64,000 nt of DNA from Methylobacterium sp. 77 (lineage in GTDB: Bacteria > Pseudomonadota > Alphaproteobacteria > Rhizobiales > Beijerinckiaceae): assembly GCF_000372825.1 (NCBI RefSeq), contig NZ_KB910516.1, forward strand, positions 3,577,825 to 3,641,824, read 5' to 3'. The position numbers and the translations under genes are program-made. The notes beneath the pieces were generated by a model. It searched no databases. It was not told the DNA's origin and saw only the letters and a list, made by a program, of their open reading frames with translations. Below are positions 33,038 to 41,408 of the stretch, piece after piece; positions within the stretch are counted from its first letter, which is position 1; every line of letters starts with the position of its first letter.

Positions 33038-33205
33038 GGCGCAGTTTCCCCCGTCGCCCAGCTCGCATCGGCATGAGCCGGCGAATCTCGATGGCGCACA
33101 ATCGAATTAGACTATGTGCAGGGTAACGGCATCGTGACAAGTGCCCGTGACCAGTATTCGTGAGACGTGCCGATCAGGAGGAGCGGATCGAGCCGCTCGT
33201 GGCGT

Positions 33206-34432
33206 TCAGGCTTCCGCCTCGGCTCGGACCCGGTGGAACACGTCCAGATGCGCCGGCTCCGGCGGCGCCCCTCGCACGCGCTCGAAGGCGAGCCGGAAGA
33301 GGTCTTCCGGGTCGCGCTCGGACAAGCGGACGAGCGGGGCCGCGTCCACGGCCTCCGCGACCGGATCGGCCGCGGCCGTCACGCGGGTATCGACGATGCG
33401 CACGGGGAAGCCTTCCGCGATCCGGTCGACCTCCGCCCGATGTCCCGGTCCCAACCCCTCTCGGGCGAGCCGGACCTGGATGTAGGGCCGCTCCTCCATC
33501 GGCAGGGCCGGGTCGAGGCCGAGCGCCGCGAGATGATCGCCGAGCTCGGAGAGCCGCATGTCGCCGCGCGGCGGCAGGCGCAGGAACGGGACCGGGCGCG
33601 GGATCGGGATGTGCTCCACCCGTGCCGGCCCGTCGCCGAGGGTGACGAGGCTGACCCCATGGGCATAGGGCTGCTCGGTGGCCGAGAGCGGAAACAGCGA
33701 GCCGGAATAGCGCACCATTCCGCCGCCTATGGTCTGCGCTTTGTGGAGATGGCCCAGAGCCACGTAATCGGCCTCCCCCGGAAACACGTCGGGCGGAACG
33801 GCATGCTCGCCGCCGACGAGAATGCGGCGCTCGGCTCCCTCCGATTCGGTTCCCCCGGCCACGTGCAGGTGCCCGGTGAGGAGGAGGGGCAGGCCGGAGA
33901 GATGCGGCGTCGCGGCCTCCATCACCTGGGCGTAGAGCGCGCGCACCGCCCGCACGATGGGTGAGCCTTCGTCCTTCCGCATCGGAGGCAGGCAGGCGGC
34001 GGTGGGATAGGACACCGCCAGGATCTGAGCCGCCACGTCCCCGTTCCGCAGGATCGGCACGAGGTGACGCTCGATGGAGAGGGCGCCGTCGCGGCGGCGG
34101 ACGTTGCCGATCACCCGCACGCCGATCGCCGCCAGGATCGGGCTCGGCGCCTCGAGCCGTCCCGCCGCATCGTGATTGCCGGCAGTGAGGACGATGGTCA
34201 TGGAGGGGCGCGCCCGGTGCAGGCGCACCAGCACGTCGTAGAGGAGCGCCTGCGCCTCGCCGGACGGGTTCTGGCTGTCGTAGACGTCGCCCGCCACGAC
34301 CAGGGCGTCGACCTCATGGCCGATGACGATGGCTTCGAGATGGGCGAGCGCTCTGGCATGCTCGTGATGGCGCGAATAGCCGCGCAGGGACTGCCCGATA
34401 TGCCAGTCGCCCGTATGCAGCACGCGGATCAC
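33206..34432 (-). CDS. sbcD: Exonuclease SbcCD subunit D (Mre11-like phosphoesterase)
   Basis: From the GTG at 34432 the protein has 408 residues. Calcineurin-like metal motifs appear in order: HTGDWHIGQ, VVAGDVYDSQNP, TAGNHDAAGRL, LLTGHLHVAGG and YVALGHLHKAQ. These bind two manganese ions and carry out DNA hydrolysis in complex with SbcC. A ggag eight bases before this GTG supports the start; an in-frame ATG at 34474 would add 14 residues. SbcC is encoded 6.7 kb away on the same strand, with three unrelated genes between. Confidence 0.93.
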   Translation of the reverse strand: MIRVLHTGDWHIGQSLRGYSRHHEHARALAHLEAIVIGHEVDALVVAGDVYDSQNPSGEAQALLYDVLVRLHRARPSMTIVLTAGNHDAAGRLEAPSPILAAIGVRVIGNVRRRDGALSIERHLVPILRNGDVAAQILAVSYPTAACLPPMRKDEGSPIVRAVRALYAQVMEAATPHLSGLPLLLTGHLHVAGGTESEGAERRILVGGEHAVPPDVFPGEADYVALGHLHKAQTIGGGMVRYSGSLFPLSATEQPYAHGVSLVTLGDGPARVEHIPIPRPVPFLRLPPRGDMRLSELGDHLAALGLDPALPMEERPYIQVRLAREGLGPGHRAEVDRIAEGFPVRIVDTRVTAAADPVAEAVDAAPLVRLSERDPEDLFRLAFERVRGAPPEPAHLDVFHRVRAEAEA

Positions 34433-34550
34433 GTCATCGCTCCAAGATTGCCCCAACGAGGTTGCCCGAGCCATTTCGCACAGAAATGCTCGCCGAGGGC
34501 CGAGCCTTGTAGCGCGTCGCCGAGACGCGTCCTACCCGGCCCCCTCGCGG

Positions 34551-34925
34551 TCAGCGGCAGACGGTCACGGTCTTGACCACCCAGCCCTCGCCGGGCTGCC
34601 ACAGCTTGCGGCGGCTGCGCCCGCACCGGAGCTCGTCCGGCTCGGCCGATGCCCAGGTCACACCCGGCGCGTCGGTCGAGTTCGCGTCCGAGGGACCGGC
34701 GTCCTTGGCGAGGGATCCGGTCGCGGCGGGGGCCGGCTTGGCCTTCACCGATCTCGTCCTTTCGACGGATTTCGCCTTTGAGGCTTTTGCAGCGGCCGCC
34801 GAGCGAGCCGGCTTCGGAGCGGCAAAGGCCTCGCTTGGCCCTAAGGCGATGATGGGCCCCACGGCAACGAGCAGCGCCAGCGTGAGGACCGACGCGCCAA
34901 GGCGTGCGAACGAAGAAATCGGCAC
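34551..34925 (-). CDS. Small exported protein, Ala/Lys-rich
   Basis: This is 124 residues with a signal peptide (FARLGASVLTLALLVAVG, cleavage near SEAFAAP). A low-complexity Ala/Lys/Ser linker follows, then a short conserved-looking end (DELRCGRSRRKLWQPGEGW, then VVKTVTVCR) with two cysteines that could pair in the periplasm. No family recognised. It is divergent from the L,D-transpeptidase gene, so it may act in the cell envelope. Confidence 0.65.
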   Translation of the reverse strand: MPISSFARLGASVLTLALLVAVGPIIALGPSEAFAAPKPARSAAAAKASKAKSVERTRSVKAKPAPAATGSLAKDAGPSDANSTDAPGVTWASAEPDELRCGRSRRKLWQPGEGWVVKTVTVCR

Positions 34926-35223
34926 AGGATTGGTCCGTCTTCCGAGGATTCGATGGTGTTGAAAAGCGTCAGCTTATGTCGATGCGACGGGACGTTTTTG
35001 CAATCGCAAAGGTCAGCGAACCTCAGACATGTCCCGCTCATTTTCGCGGCATGATGAAGGGTCTGTCGACCTGTCCATTCGGACGAGGGGAACAGCCTGC
35101 CCTGACCGCAATGCTGGTCAGCAATGGTCATCGCGTGACGGCAGCCCCTGGTCTTGTTAAGTCACCGCCCAATCTTGGCTTTAGTCCTCGCACCCATGCG
35201 AGCGGCCCATCTCTGAGCACCCC

Positions 35224-36159
35224 ATGCCCGAACGCCCCATCCTCCTGCGACCCACTCTTCCCTTCAGCCGGCGGACCCTGCTGAGCGGCGCGGGCGCGGC
35301 ACTGACCGTCCTCGGTTCCCCGCTCACCGCCCTGGCCCAGGTTCGCGGCCGTCTCGCCATCGAATCCGATGACGGGTACGGCCCCTATGACGACGACCGC
35401 CTCTACCGGGACGAGGCGGGCCGGCTCTACCGCCGCCGTGGCGGGCGCTACGAGCCGTATCGCGAGCGCACCACCGCACCGCGCTTCGAGGACGATCCCG
35501 ATGCGGACCCCTATGCCGATCCGAACGCCCGGCGCAGGGCCGCCCAGCCGCCCGCGAATCAGGGTGATCAGGCGTCCCGCCCCGTGGATAACGGGCCGAT
35601 CGACTACGCGCGGGCCTATGCCGCGATCACCGACGAGCCGTTCCCGGTCAATGCCTTCAACTGGCGCAAGGCGAACCCGGTCTTCCTGCGCCAGGAGATC
35701 GCCTATACCGGCGCGGAGCCTCCCGGCACCATCGTGGTCGATCCGCGTGCGCACCATCTCACCTTGGTCCAGGCCAACGGCCGTGCGCGCCGCTACGGTG
35801 TCGGTGTCGGCAAGCAGGGCTTTTCCTGGTCCGGGGTCTCGACGGTGAATTCCAAGCAGATGTGGCCGGACTGGTATCCGCCGAAGGAGATGATCGCCCG
35901 GACGCCCAAGCTCGCGCGGTCGGTGAGCCAGCTCCAGAGCGGCCTCGGCGTTCCGGGCGGCTCCCGCAATCCGCTCGGTGCGCGGGCGCATTACCTGTGG
36001 CAGGACAACAAGGACACGCTCTACCGCATCCACGGCACGCTGGAGCCCGAATCGATCGGCCTCAGCGTCTCCTCCGGCTGCATCCGTATGATCAATCAGG
36101 ATGTGATCGACCTCTACGGTCGTGTCGAGATCGGCTCCCGGGTGGTCGTCCTGACCTGA
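35224..36159 (+). CDS. L,D-transpeptidase (YkuD domain)
   Basis: This is 311 residues with a signal sequence FSRRTLLSGAGAALTVLG that has a Tat-like twin arginine. A Tyr/Arg-rich linker runs to about residue 120. The YkuD domain covers about 165-311, with the catalytic signature formed by His270 (RIHG) and Cys286 in SSGCIRM. These periplasmic enzymes make 3-3 crosslinks in peptidoglycan or attach proteins to it. The repeated YRDEAGRLYRRRGGRYEPY segment before the domain is common in rhizobial homologues. It is a single gene. Confidence 0.92.
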   Translation: MPERPILLRPTLPFSRRTLLSGAGAALTVLGSPLTALAQVRGRLAIESDDGYGPYDDDRLYRDEAGRLYRRRGGRYEPYRERTTAPRFEDDPDADPYADPNARRRAAQPPANQGDQASRPVDNGPIDYARAYAAITDEPFPVNAFNWRKANPVFLRQEIAYTGAEPPGTIVVDPRAHHLTLVQANGRARRYGVGVGKQGFSWSGVSTVNSKQMWPDWYPPKEMIARTPKLARSVSQLQSGLGVPGGSRNPLGARAHYLWQDNKDTLYRIHGTLEPESIGLSVSSGCIRMINQDVIDLYGRVEIGSRVVVLT

Positions 36160-36373
36160 TCCCTTTCTCCTGCTGCTCCGCCCGGCGGGCTCGTCCCGCC
36201 GGGGTCCCCCGATCACGACGTGAATCTCGGCCCGTGTCGCAGTCACGACCGCGAGAGTGTCGGCGCACTCTGCATCGCGAATCGGAACTTCCCCCGCCTC
36301 TCTGGCTTTTTCCCGTCACGGGGCGTGCGCTGGACGCCGCCCACGATCGGAATTCAACCGGAGTTATGACGTC

Positions 36374-36910
36374 ATGGCAAAGAGCTTGAGCGGACGCACG
36401 CGCGTTGACGGCGACCGCCTGAACACCCCCACCGACCTTCCCCCCGAGGCGACCAAGAAGATCGCCGAGGGCCTGACGGTTCTGCTGTCCGACCTCTTCG
36501 CTCTCTACGTGAAGACGAAGAATTTCCACTGGCACGTCAGCGGCCCGAATTTCCGCGACTATCACCTCATGCTCGACGAGCAGTCGCAGCAGATCTTCGG
36601 CATCATCGACGATGTCGGCGAGCGCGCCCGCAAGATCGGCGGCACGACATTGCGGTCACTCGGCCAGGCGTCGAAGCTGTCCCGCGTCGAAGACAACGAC
36701 GCCGAGTATGTCAGCCCGCTCGAGATGCTCGCCGAACTGCGCGACGACAACAAGACCCTCACCGCCAACATGCGCGAGCTGCACGAGGTGACGGACGAGG
36801 CCAAGGACGTCTCGACCACGAGCCTGCTCGAAGAGTGGATCGACCAGTCCGAGGAGCGGACCTGGTTCCTCTACGAGGCGACCCGCAACGCCACAGAGGG
36901 CGGCCACTGA
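36374..36910 (+). CDS. dps: Dps-family DNA-binding ferritin
   Basis: This is 178 residues. Ferroxidase-site residues lie in the pattern KNFHWHVSGPNFRDYHLMLD and DDVGERARKIGGT, as in Dps. These proteins form 12-mers that store iron, consume peroxide and protect DNA in stress. The N-terminus (MAKSLSGRTRV) is basic, suiting DNA binding. The ATG at 36374 is chosen since homology starts there; a ggag lies about ten bases upstream. A strong terminator follows at 36936-36972. Confidence 0.93.
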   Translation: MAKSLSGRTRVDGDRLNTPTDLPPEATKKIAEGLTVLLSDLFALYVKTKNFHWHVSGPNFRDYHLMLDEQSQQIFGIIDDVGERARKIGGTTLRSLGQASKLSRVEDNDAEYVSPLEMLAELRDDNKTLTANMRELHEVTDEAKDVSTTSLLEEWIDQSEERTWFLYEATRNATEGGH

Positions 36911-36935
36911 TCCTGGTCGATTCTATCACCCAAGG

Positions 36936-36972
36936 AAAAAGGCCCCGCATCATCCGATGCGGGGCCTTTTTT
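36936..36972 (+). terminator. Rho-independent terminator of dps
   Basis: A stem of 15 bp including A/T pairs (core ggccccgcat / atgcggggcc), a six-base loop and six T. It starts 26 bases after the dps stop; the A run on the left side makes it work for the opposite strand too. Confidence 0.9.
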
Positions 36973-37014
36973 CGCGTCATCGGCATCCGGTGGATGCCGG
37001 CGCGGCTGCGTCGT

Positions 37015-37212
37015 TCACGAAGCGAGGGTGATCTCGCCCTCGCGGACGGCGCGCTCACCACCGCCGGACTTGATCCGGTAGAAGGGCTCGCCGGTCTGGT
37101 CCTCGGGAACGAGGCGCACGATCTCGAACACGTCGGCGGGATCGGTCTTGACGTCGGCATAGCCGATGCGCGCGCGGCGGACGCGCTGCCCTAGCTTGAA
37201 CTTGTGGGCCAT
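37015..37212 (-). CDS. Small conserved protein of unknown function
   Basis: This is 65 residues from the ATG at 37212 (aaagg nine bases upstream). MAHKFKLGQRVRRARIGYAD, then DVFEIVRLVPEDQTGEPFYR and GGERAVREGEI, looks like a compact SH3/KOW-like beta-barrel. Similar small proteins are, as I recall, common in rhizobia; the function is unknown. The frame extends upstream, but those residues do not resemble protein. Confidence 0.7.
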   Translation of the reverse strand: MAHKFKLGQRVRRARIGYADVKTDPADVFEIVRLVPEDQTGEPFYRIKSGGGERAVREGEITLAS

Positions 37213-37429
37213 GGGATGTGCCTTTCTGAGTTGACGCGAAACGGTCTCGCGTCCTCGGACGGGTAATCGTGGTCCCCAGTCGCCTTGCCTCACGGAAAAG
37301 GACGAGATGAGCGGCAGCCCCGTCCGGAGATGCCACCCTGCGCTCGAACCCTCACGAAGGACCGAGCCAACCCATTCGGTCGCGACCGCCCCGATCATCT
37401 GACCGCGGCGGCGACACCGAATCCCGAAA

Positions 37430-37527
37430 GCATGCTTCCCGAACTCTTATCGGGAGAGCGATGCTCTAAGTTTTTGTTCTGCAGCATCTTTTTTCGGAAA
37501 ATGGCATCCAGTTTCCGCGCCGATGCT
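37430..37527. repeat. Pair of palindromic intergenic repeats
   Basis: Two inverted structures lie side by side. The first, 37430-37464, pairs gcat...tcccga with tcggga...atgc. The second, 37483-37527, pairs agcatc with gatgct and, inside, cggaaa with tttccg. The linking atgctctaagttttt is a phrase I recall from dispersed intergenic repeats of Hyphomicrobiales. Confidence 0.6.
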
Positions 37528-37541
37528 TCCTATGCGCGAGC

Positions 37542-37904
37542 CTACTTGCGGGCCTTGGCCTTGCGAGCGGCGTAGCGGGCATCGCGTTGCTGCTTCTGCT
37601 CGATGCGAGCGGCAGCGGCGAGAGCGATCTTCTCTTCGGCGAGGCGGACGGCCTCGATGGCCTGACGCTCGCGCTCGGCCTCGGCCTCTGCTGCGGCTTG
37701 GGCGGCGGCGGCGGCCCGTTCGGCTTCGCGGGCGGCAAAGCGGATTTCGCGCTCGCGGGCGATGGCCTCACGCTCGGCCTTGCGGGCCAGTACCGTCGGA
37801 TCGTCAGCGGCCGGGCGGTCGCGGAAACGCGCCAGCGCGGCCTGACGGGCTTCCTGCGAAGCCTTGAGGCGGTCGGTCATGGAGTTTTCGTTGAATTGGC
37901 TCAC
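37542..37904 (-). CDS. DUF6481 family protein
   Basis: From the GTG at 37904 the protein has 120 residues: MSQFNENSMTDRLKASQEAR, then a long Ala/Glu/Arg helix, ending QRDARYAARKAKARK. This is the DUF6481 pattern, a helical, highly charged protein family of alphaproteobacteria with no known role. An agga seven bases before the GTG and the family N-terminus (M-S-x-F) favour it over the ATG at 37880. It is downstream of the cold-shock gene on the same strand, with two hairpins between. Confidence 0.75.
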   Translation of the reverse strand: MSQFNENSMTDRLKASQEARQAALARFRDRPAADDPTVLARKAEREAIAREREIRFAAREAERAAAAAQAAAEAEAERERQAIEAVRLAEEKIALAAAARIEQKQQRDARYAARKAKARK

Positions 37905-37972
37905 ACAGAATCCTGATTTGGGAAGCGGCGGGCAATGCCGCGGACAGAGAAGAGTTGGTCGAAAACGCAGGA

Positions 37973-37997
37973 AGCCGCTCTCCAATGGAGAGCGGCT
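37973..37997 (-). terminator. Perfect hairpin downstream of the cold-shock gene
   Basis: A 25-base near-perfect palindrome (agccgctctcca / tggagagcggct around one base). It lies about 55 bases past the cold-shock stop with only a weak T run, so it could be a terminator or an mRNA-stabilising stem. Confidence 0.5.
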
Positions 37998-38011
37998 CCT
38001 TGTCCATTGTC

Positions 38012-38028
38012 AGGCTCTCGAAGAGCCT
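38012..38028 (-). terminator. Second hairpin downstream of the cold-shock gene
   Basis: aggctct and agagcct pair around a three-base loop, 26 bases past the cold-shock stop. With the hairpin at 37973-37997 it forms a tandem pair. Confidence 0.4.
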
Positions 38029-38053
38029 ACCATGGACCACGCAGCGTTGAGGC

Positions 38054-38263
38054 TTACGCGGCCTGGAGGCTGCCGGCGGACTGCTTGCCGCTGCGCTTGT
38101 CGGTTTCCATTTCGTAGGAAACCTTCTGGCCTTCGGCGAGGCCGCGCATGCCTGCGCGCTCGACGGCGGAGATGTGCACGAACACGTCGTTGCCGCCGTT
38201 ATCCGGCTGGATGAAGCCGAAGCCCTTTTGCTCGTTGAACCACTTAACAGTACCGACAGCCAT
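38054..38263 (-). CDS. Cold-shock protein, CspA family
   Basis: This is 69 residues with the RNA-binding motifs KGFGFIQPD (RNP1) and [10 protein letters not shown] (RNP2) on an OB fold. It acts as an RNA chaperone in cold or stationary phase. AAGGA lies five bases before the ATG at 38263; an adjacent ATG at 38266 is less likely. The leader is about 300 bases to the next gene, enough for the long 5' UTR typical of csp genes, but no defined thermosensor structure can be named. Confidence 0.95.
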   Translation of the reverse strand: MAVGTVKWFNEQKGFGFIQPDNGGNDVFVHISAVERAGMRGLAEGQKVSYEMETDKRSGKQSAGSLQAA

Positions 38264-38538
38264 CATAATCCTTCGCCCTTGCGGGCATCATAGTTCGGAG
38301 GTCCGCACGAAGATGCACGGCCTTCTCCGTTGTCTCGCCACGCATCAGACCCTCACAGCGCAAAAGCCTCACGACTCACGCAAATGAAAATCGACCACGT
38401 ATCGATGGCTGCTATGTACTCCCTGAGGGACGATTTAGCAAACGCCGTGAAAAACTTGGGTTTTATTCACATCGGTCCCGATGAAATTTGGACGACGTCC
38501 GGTATTCCCCGGCGCTGCTCCCGCTTCGCAGGCGGGGC

Positions 38539-39822
38539 TCATTCGGCGGGTGACGAGGCCAGCGGCAGGGCGAGCTGAGCGCTCTCGGTGTCGCGCCCGC
38601 TGCGGCGGTCGAGGAAGCCGAGGATCGGCGAGACGCTCACGCCGTGCAGGATGATCGAGAGGAGGATGGTCAGCCCGGCGGTGCTCCACAGGAGGCCCGG
38701 ACGCTCGAACGCAGCATGGCCGAGGGCGAAGGCGAGATAGTAGATCGTGCCGAGGCCCCTGATTCCGAACACGCTGATCACCGCCCGCTCACTGGCGGGC
38801 TTGTCATGCCCGATGAGACTGATCCAGCCGCAGAGCGGCCGCACGGCGAAGAGCACGAGCAGCGCGAAGGCGATGCCCTCCCAGGTGAGGTCGCGCAGGA
38901 GTCCGCCGCCGATGGCAAGGCCGAAGCCGACCAGGAGCACCATCATCGCCAGTCGCTCGAAAGCCTCGGCCGATCCGTAGAGGGCATGATGGTAATCGTT
39001 GCCGCGGTCGGACCAGCGCATGGCGAGAGCCGCCACGAAGACGCCGACGAAGCCGTAGCCGTGCACGGCCTCGACGGCGGCATAGGTCAGGCAGGTGATG
39101 CCCAGGGCGACGAAGCCATCGCCCGTGCGCGACAGGCGCGCCCGGTTCGGCAGATGGAACGTCAACCAGCCGAGACCCCGTCCCATGGCTGCGCCGAGGA
39201 CGATTCCGGCGAGGATCTTCCACACCAGGGAGATCCCGATCCATTCGGCCCATCCGCCGGCACCGAGCCCGTTGGCGGCGGTGAGCGCGATGGCGAGGTT
39301 GACGAAGGGAAAGGCGAGCCCGTCATTCAGCCCGGCCTCGGAAGTGAGGCCGAACCGCATCTCGTCCTCACCTCCCTGGGACGGTGGGCCGACCTGTACC
39401 TCGGAGGCGAGGACCGGATCGGTCGGCGCGAGGGCAGCCGCGATCAGCAGTGACGACGCGACGCCGAGGCCGAGCAGGTGCGACGCCAGGAACCCGATGA
39501 GGAGGATCGTCAGCGGCATGGCGACGGCGAGGAGGCGCCACGTCACCATCCAGCGCCTCCACCCGATGCGGCGGTCGAGTTTCAGCCCGGCCCCCATCAG
39601 CGAGATGATGACGACGAATTCGCTGGTTCTCTCGATGAGCCGCAGATGATGCTCAGGTTGCGGCGAGAGACCGGAGATTCCGGGGATCAGCGACAGGCCG
39701 GCTCCGATCGCGACACAGCAGATCGGCAGCGACAGCGGCAATTGCCGGAGTGCCATCGGCAGCCAGGCGGTGAGGAGCACGAGCGCTCCGAAACCGCCGA
39801 GCATGTAGATATACGCGTCCAT
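38539..39822 (-). CDS. Cation:proton antiporter, CPA1 family
   Basis: This is 427 residues with about twelve hydrophobic helices. Family signatures are ALAPTDPVLASEVQVG and FGLTSEAGLNDGLAFPFVN, which include the ion-binding Asp residues of Na+/H+ or K+/H+ exchangers. The protein lacks the long C-terminal cytoplasmic domain of NhaP2 types. It uses the proton gradient to expel sodium or potassium and so helps pH and salt balance. It stands alone on the minus strand. Confidence 0.9.
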   Translation of the reverse strand: MDAYIYMLGGFGALVLLTAWLPMALRQLPLSLPICCVAIGAGLSLIPGISGLSPQPEHHLRLIERTSEFVVIISLMGAGLKLDRRIGWRRWMVTWRLLAVAMPLTILLIGFLASHLLGLGVASSLLIAAALAPTDPVLASEVQVGPPSQGGEDEMRFGLTSEAGLNDGLAFPFVNLAIALTAANGLGAGGWAEWIGISLVWKILAGIVLGAAMGRGLGWLTFHLPNRARLSRTGDGFVALGITCLTYAAVEAVHGYGFVGVFVAALAMRWSDRGNDYHHALYGSAEAFERLAMMVLLVGFGLAIGGGLLRDLTWEGIAFALLVLFAVRPLCGWISLIGHDKPASERAVISVFGIRGLGTIYYLAFALGHAAFERPGLLWSTAGLTILLSIILHGVSVSPILGFLDRRSGRDTESAQLALPLASSPAE

Positions 39823-39963
39823 GACGACCGACTTGTCCCTGCACGTTCTTCGCCGGAATCATCACGACCCATACGCAAGACCGATTTTGTGCCGCACAAT
39901 TCCAGGTGGAGAGGCCGCGGTTTCGTGCCGCCTATCCTGCCCACCTTCTTCTCCCGCCCGCCT

Positions 39964-41184
39964 TCAGAGCGTGCCCGACCGCATCGTCATGTCGGGATTG
40001 AGATCGACCCATCTGCGCGTCGCGGCCGCCTGATACAGCGCCTCGATCAGACGAACGTCGCGCAGCCCCATCTCGCCCGGCGTCTGCAATTCCCCACCTT
40101 CCGCGATCACCTGCGAAAGGTGGTCGATCTCGCCGGTGAACTGGACCGCATCGCCCTCGACCGTCAGGATCTCGTCGGCGCGCTTGGCATTGCCGATCAC
40201 CAGGCGGTTGCCCTGGTAGGCGGTGCCGGGATCGAGGGTGGCCACGCCCTTCTCGCCCCAGATGTCGATCCGCTTCTTGTCGGAGGTGTAGCCCGACGAG
40301 ACCGTGGCGCGCCGTCCGGAGGGAAAGACCAGCTGCGCCGTGAACACGTCCTCGACCTCGGCGAAGCGCGGATCGTCGGGCGGCGAACCCATCGAGGCCG
40401 AGACGGAGGACGGGCTCTCGCCGAAGAACCATTGGATGCCGTTGAGACCGTAGATTCCGATATCGACGAGTGAGCCGCCTCCGGCGACCGCCTTCAGCAT
40501 CCGCCACTGGTCGCGTGGGCGTGACGGTTCGAGCGGGCGGTGATGGTCGGAGGAGGCGAACCGGACCTCGCCGAACTCGCCCTTGTCCATCATCGCCTTG
40601 GCGCGGAGATTATGCGGCTCCCAATGGACGCGGTAGGCGATCATCAGCCGACGGTCGGCCGCCTTGGCGGCGTCGATCATCCGCTGGCACTCGGCGGAAC
40701 TGGTCGCCATCGGCTTCTCGCAGAGGACGTGCTTGCCTGCCTCCAGGGCCTTGATGGTGAGGTCGGCATGGGTGGAATTCGGCGTCACGATGTAGACGGC
40801 GGCGATGTCCTTGTTGTCGGCCATCCTCCCCATCGAGCCGTAATCGTAGAGGGCGCCGGGCCCGACCCCATAACGGCCGGCCACGGCCTTGGCCTTTTCC
40901 GGGTTGCCGGAGACGAGGGCGACGATCTTCGAGCGGCGCGCGCGTTCCAGTGCGGGCAGGACCTGCGCCTGGGCGAAGTCGCCGAGTCCGACCACGGCCC
41001 AGCCGAGATGCTGGTCGCGCGGCAGCGGCGGCGGCTGGTCGAGCTTGGGCTCCGGCCGGCCGATCGGGGTGGTGGGGATCGTCTGGGACGCAGCGTGCTC
41101 GGAAGCGAGCGCTCCGCCGATGCCGGCGAGGCTTCCGGCCATGAAGAGGCGGCGGGACGGCGCAGTATTCGAGGCGTCGGACAT
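39964..41184 (-). CDS. Gfo/Idh/MocA family oxidoreductase, exported by Tat
   Basis: This is 406 residues. The N-terminus SRRLFMAGSLAGIGGALAS is a Tat signal. A Rossmann motif follows (WAVVGLGDFAQAQVLPAL) and then HVLCEKPMA, the E-K-P motif of the family. The C-terminal alpha/beta domain has the usual SGYTSDKKRIDIWGEKG stretch. Tat-exported members act on sugars in the periplasm with bound NADP, as glucose-fructose oxidoreductase does; the substrate here is unknown. The frame is open upstream to 42177 only as antisense-like sequence, so the ATG at 41184 is the start. Confidence 0.9.
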   Translation of the reverse strand: MSDASNTAPSRRLFMAGSLAGIGGALASEHAASQTIPTTPIGRPEPKLDQPPPLPRDQHLGWAVVGLGDFAQAQVLPALERARRSKIVALVSGNPEKAKAVAGRYGVGPGALYDYGSMGRMADNKDIAAVYIVTPNSTHADLTIKALEAGKHVLCEKPMATSSAECQRMIDAAKAADRRLMIAYRVHWEPHNLRAKAMMDKGEFGEVRFASSDHHRPLEPSRPRDQWRMLKAVAGGGSLVDIGIYGLNGIQWFFGESPSSVSASMGSPPDDPRFAEVEDVFTAQLVFPSGRRATVSSGYTSDKKRIDIWGEKGVATLDPGTAYQGNRLVIGNAKRADEILTVEGDAVQFTGEIDHLSQVIAEGGELQTPGEMGLRDVRLIEALYQAAATRRWVDLNPDMTMRSGTL

Positions 41185-41408
41185 CGTATCTCCGGACCCA
41201 GGAGGGGTGAATCTCGCGGCCGGATCGCTGGTGCCGCCTCCTGATAACGCGCGTCGGCCCGATCGGATTCCATCGGGACCTGCGGTCGAGGCGCGCGGGA
41301 GTACGACGGAGACGCCAAAGGCACCTCCGCGCAGGCCTCTCCGCTCGCGGTCCCGGCGATCGAAAACGCCTTGAGAGGGAAGGACTCGTTCTACTTGAAG
41401 GTCTTGTT

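Noticed and set aside
36280..36320. Possible general-stress (EcfG-type) promoter before dps from a GGAAC sequence
   Set aside because: No matching CGTT element at the needed distance; the nearest candidate is about 25 bases away.
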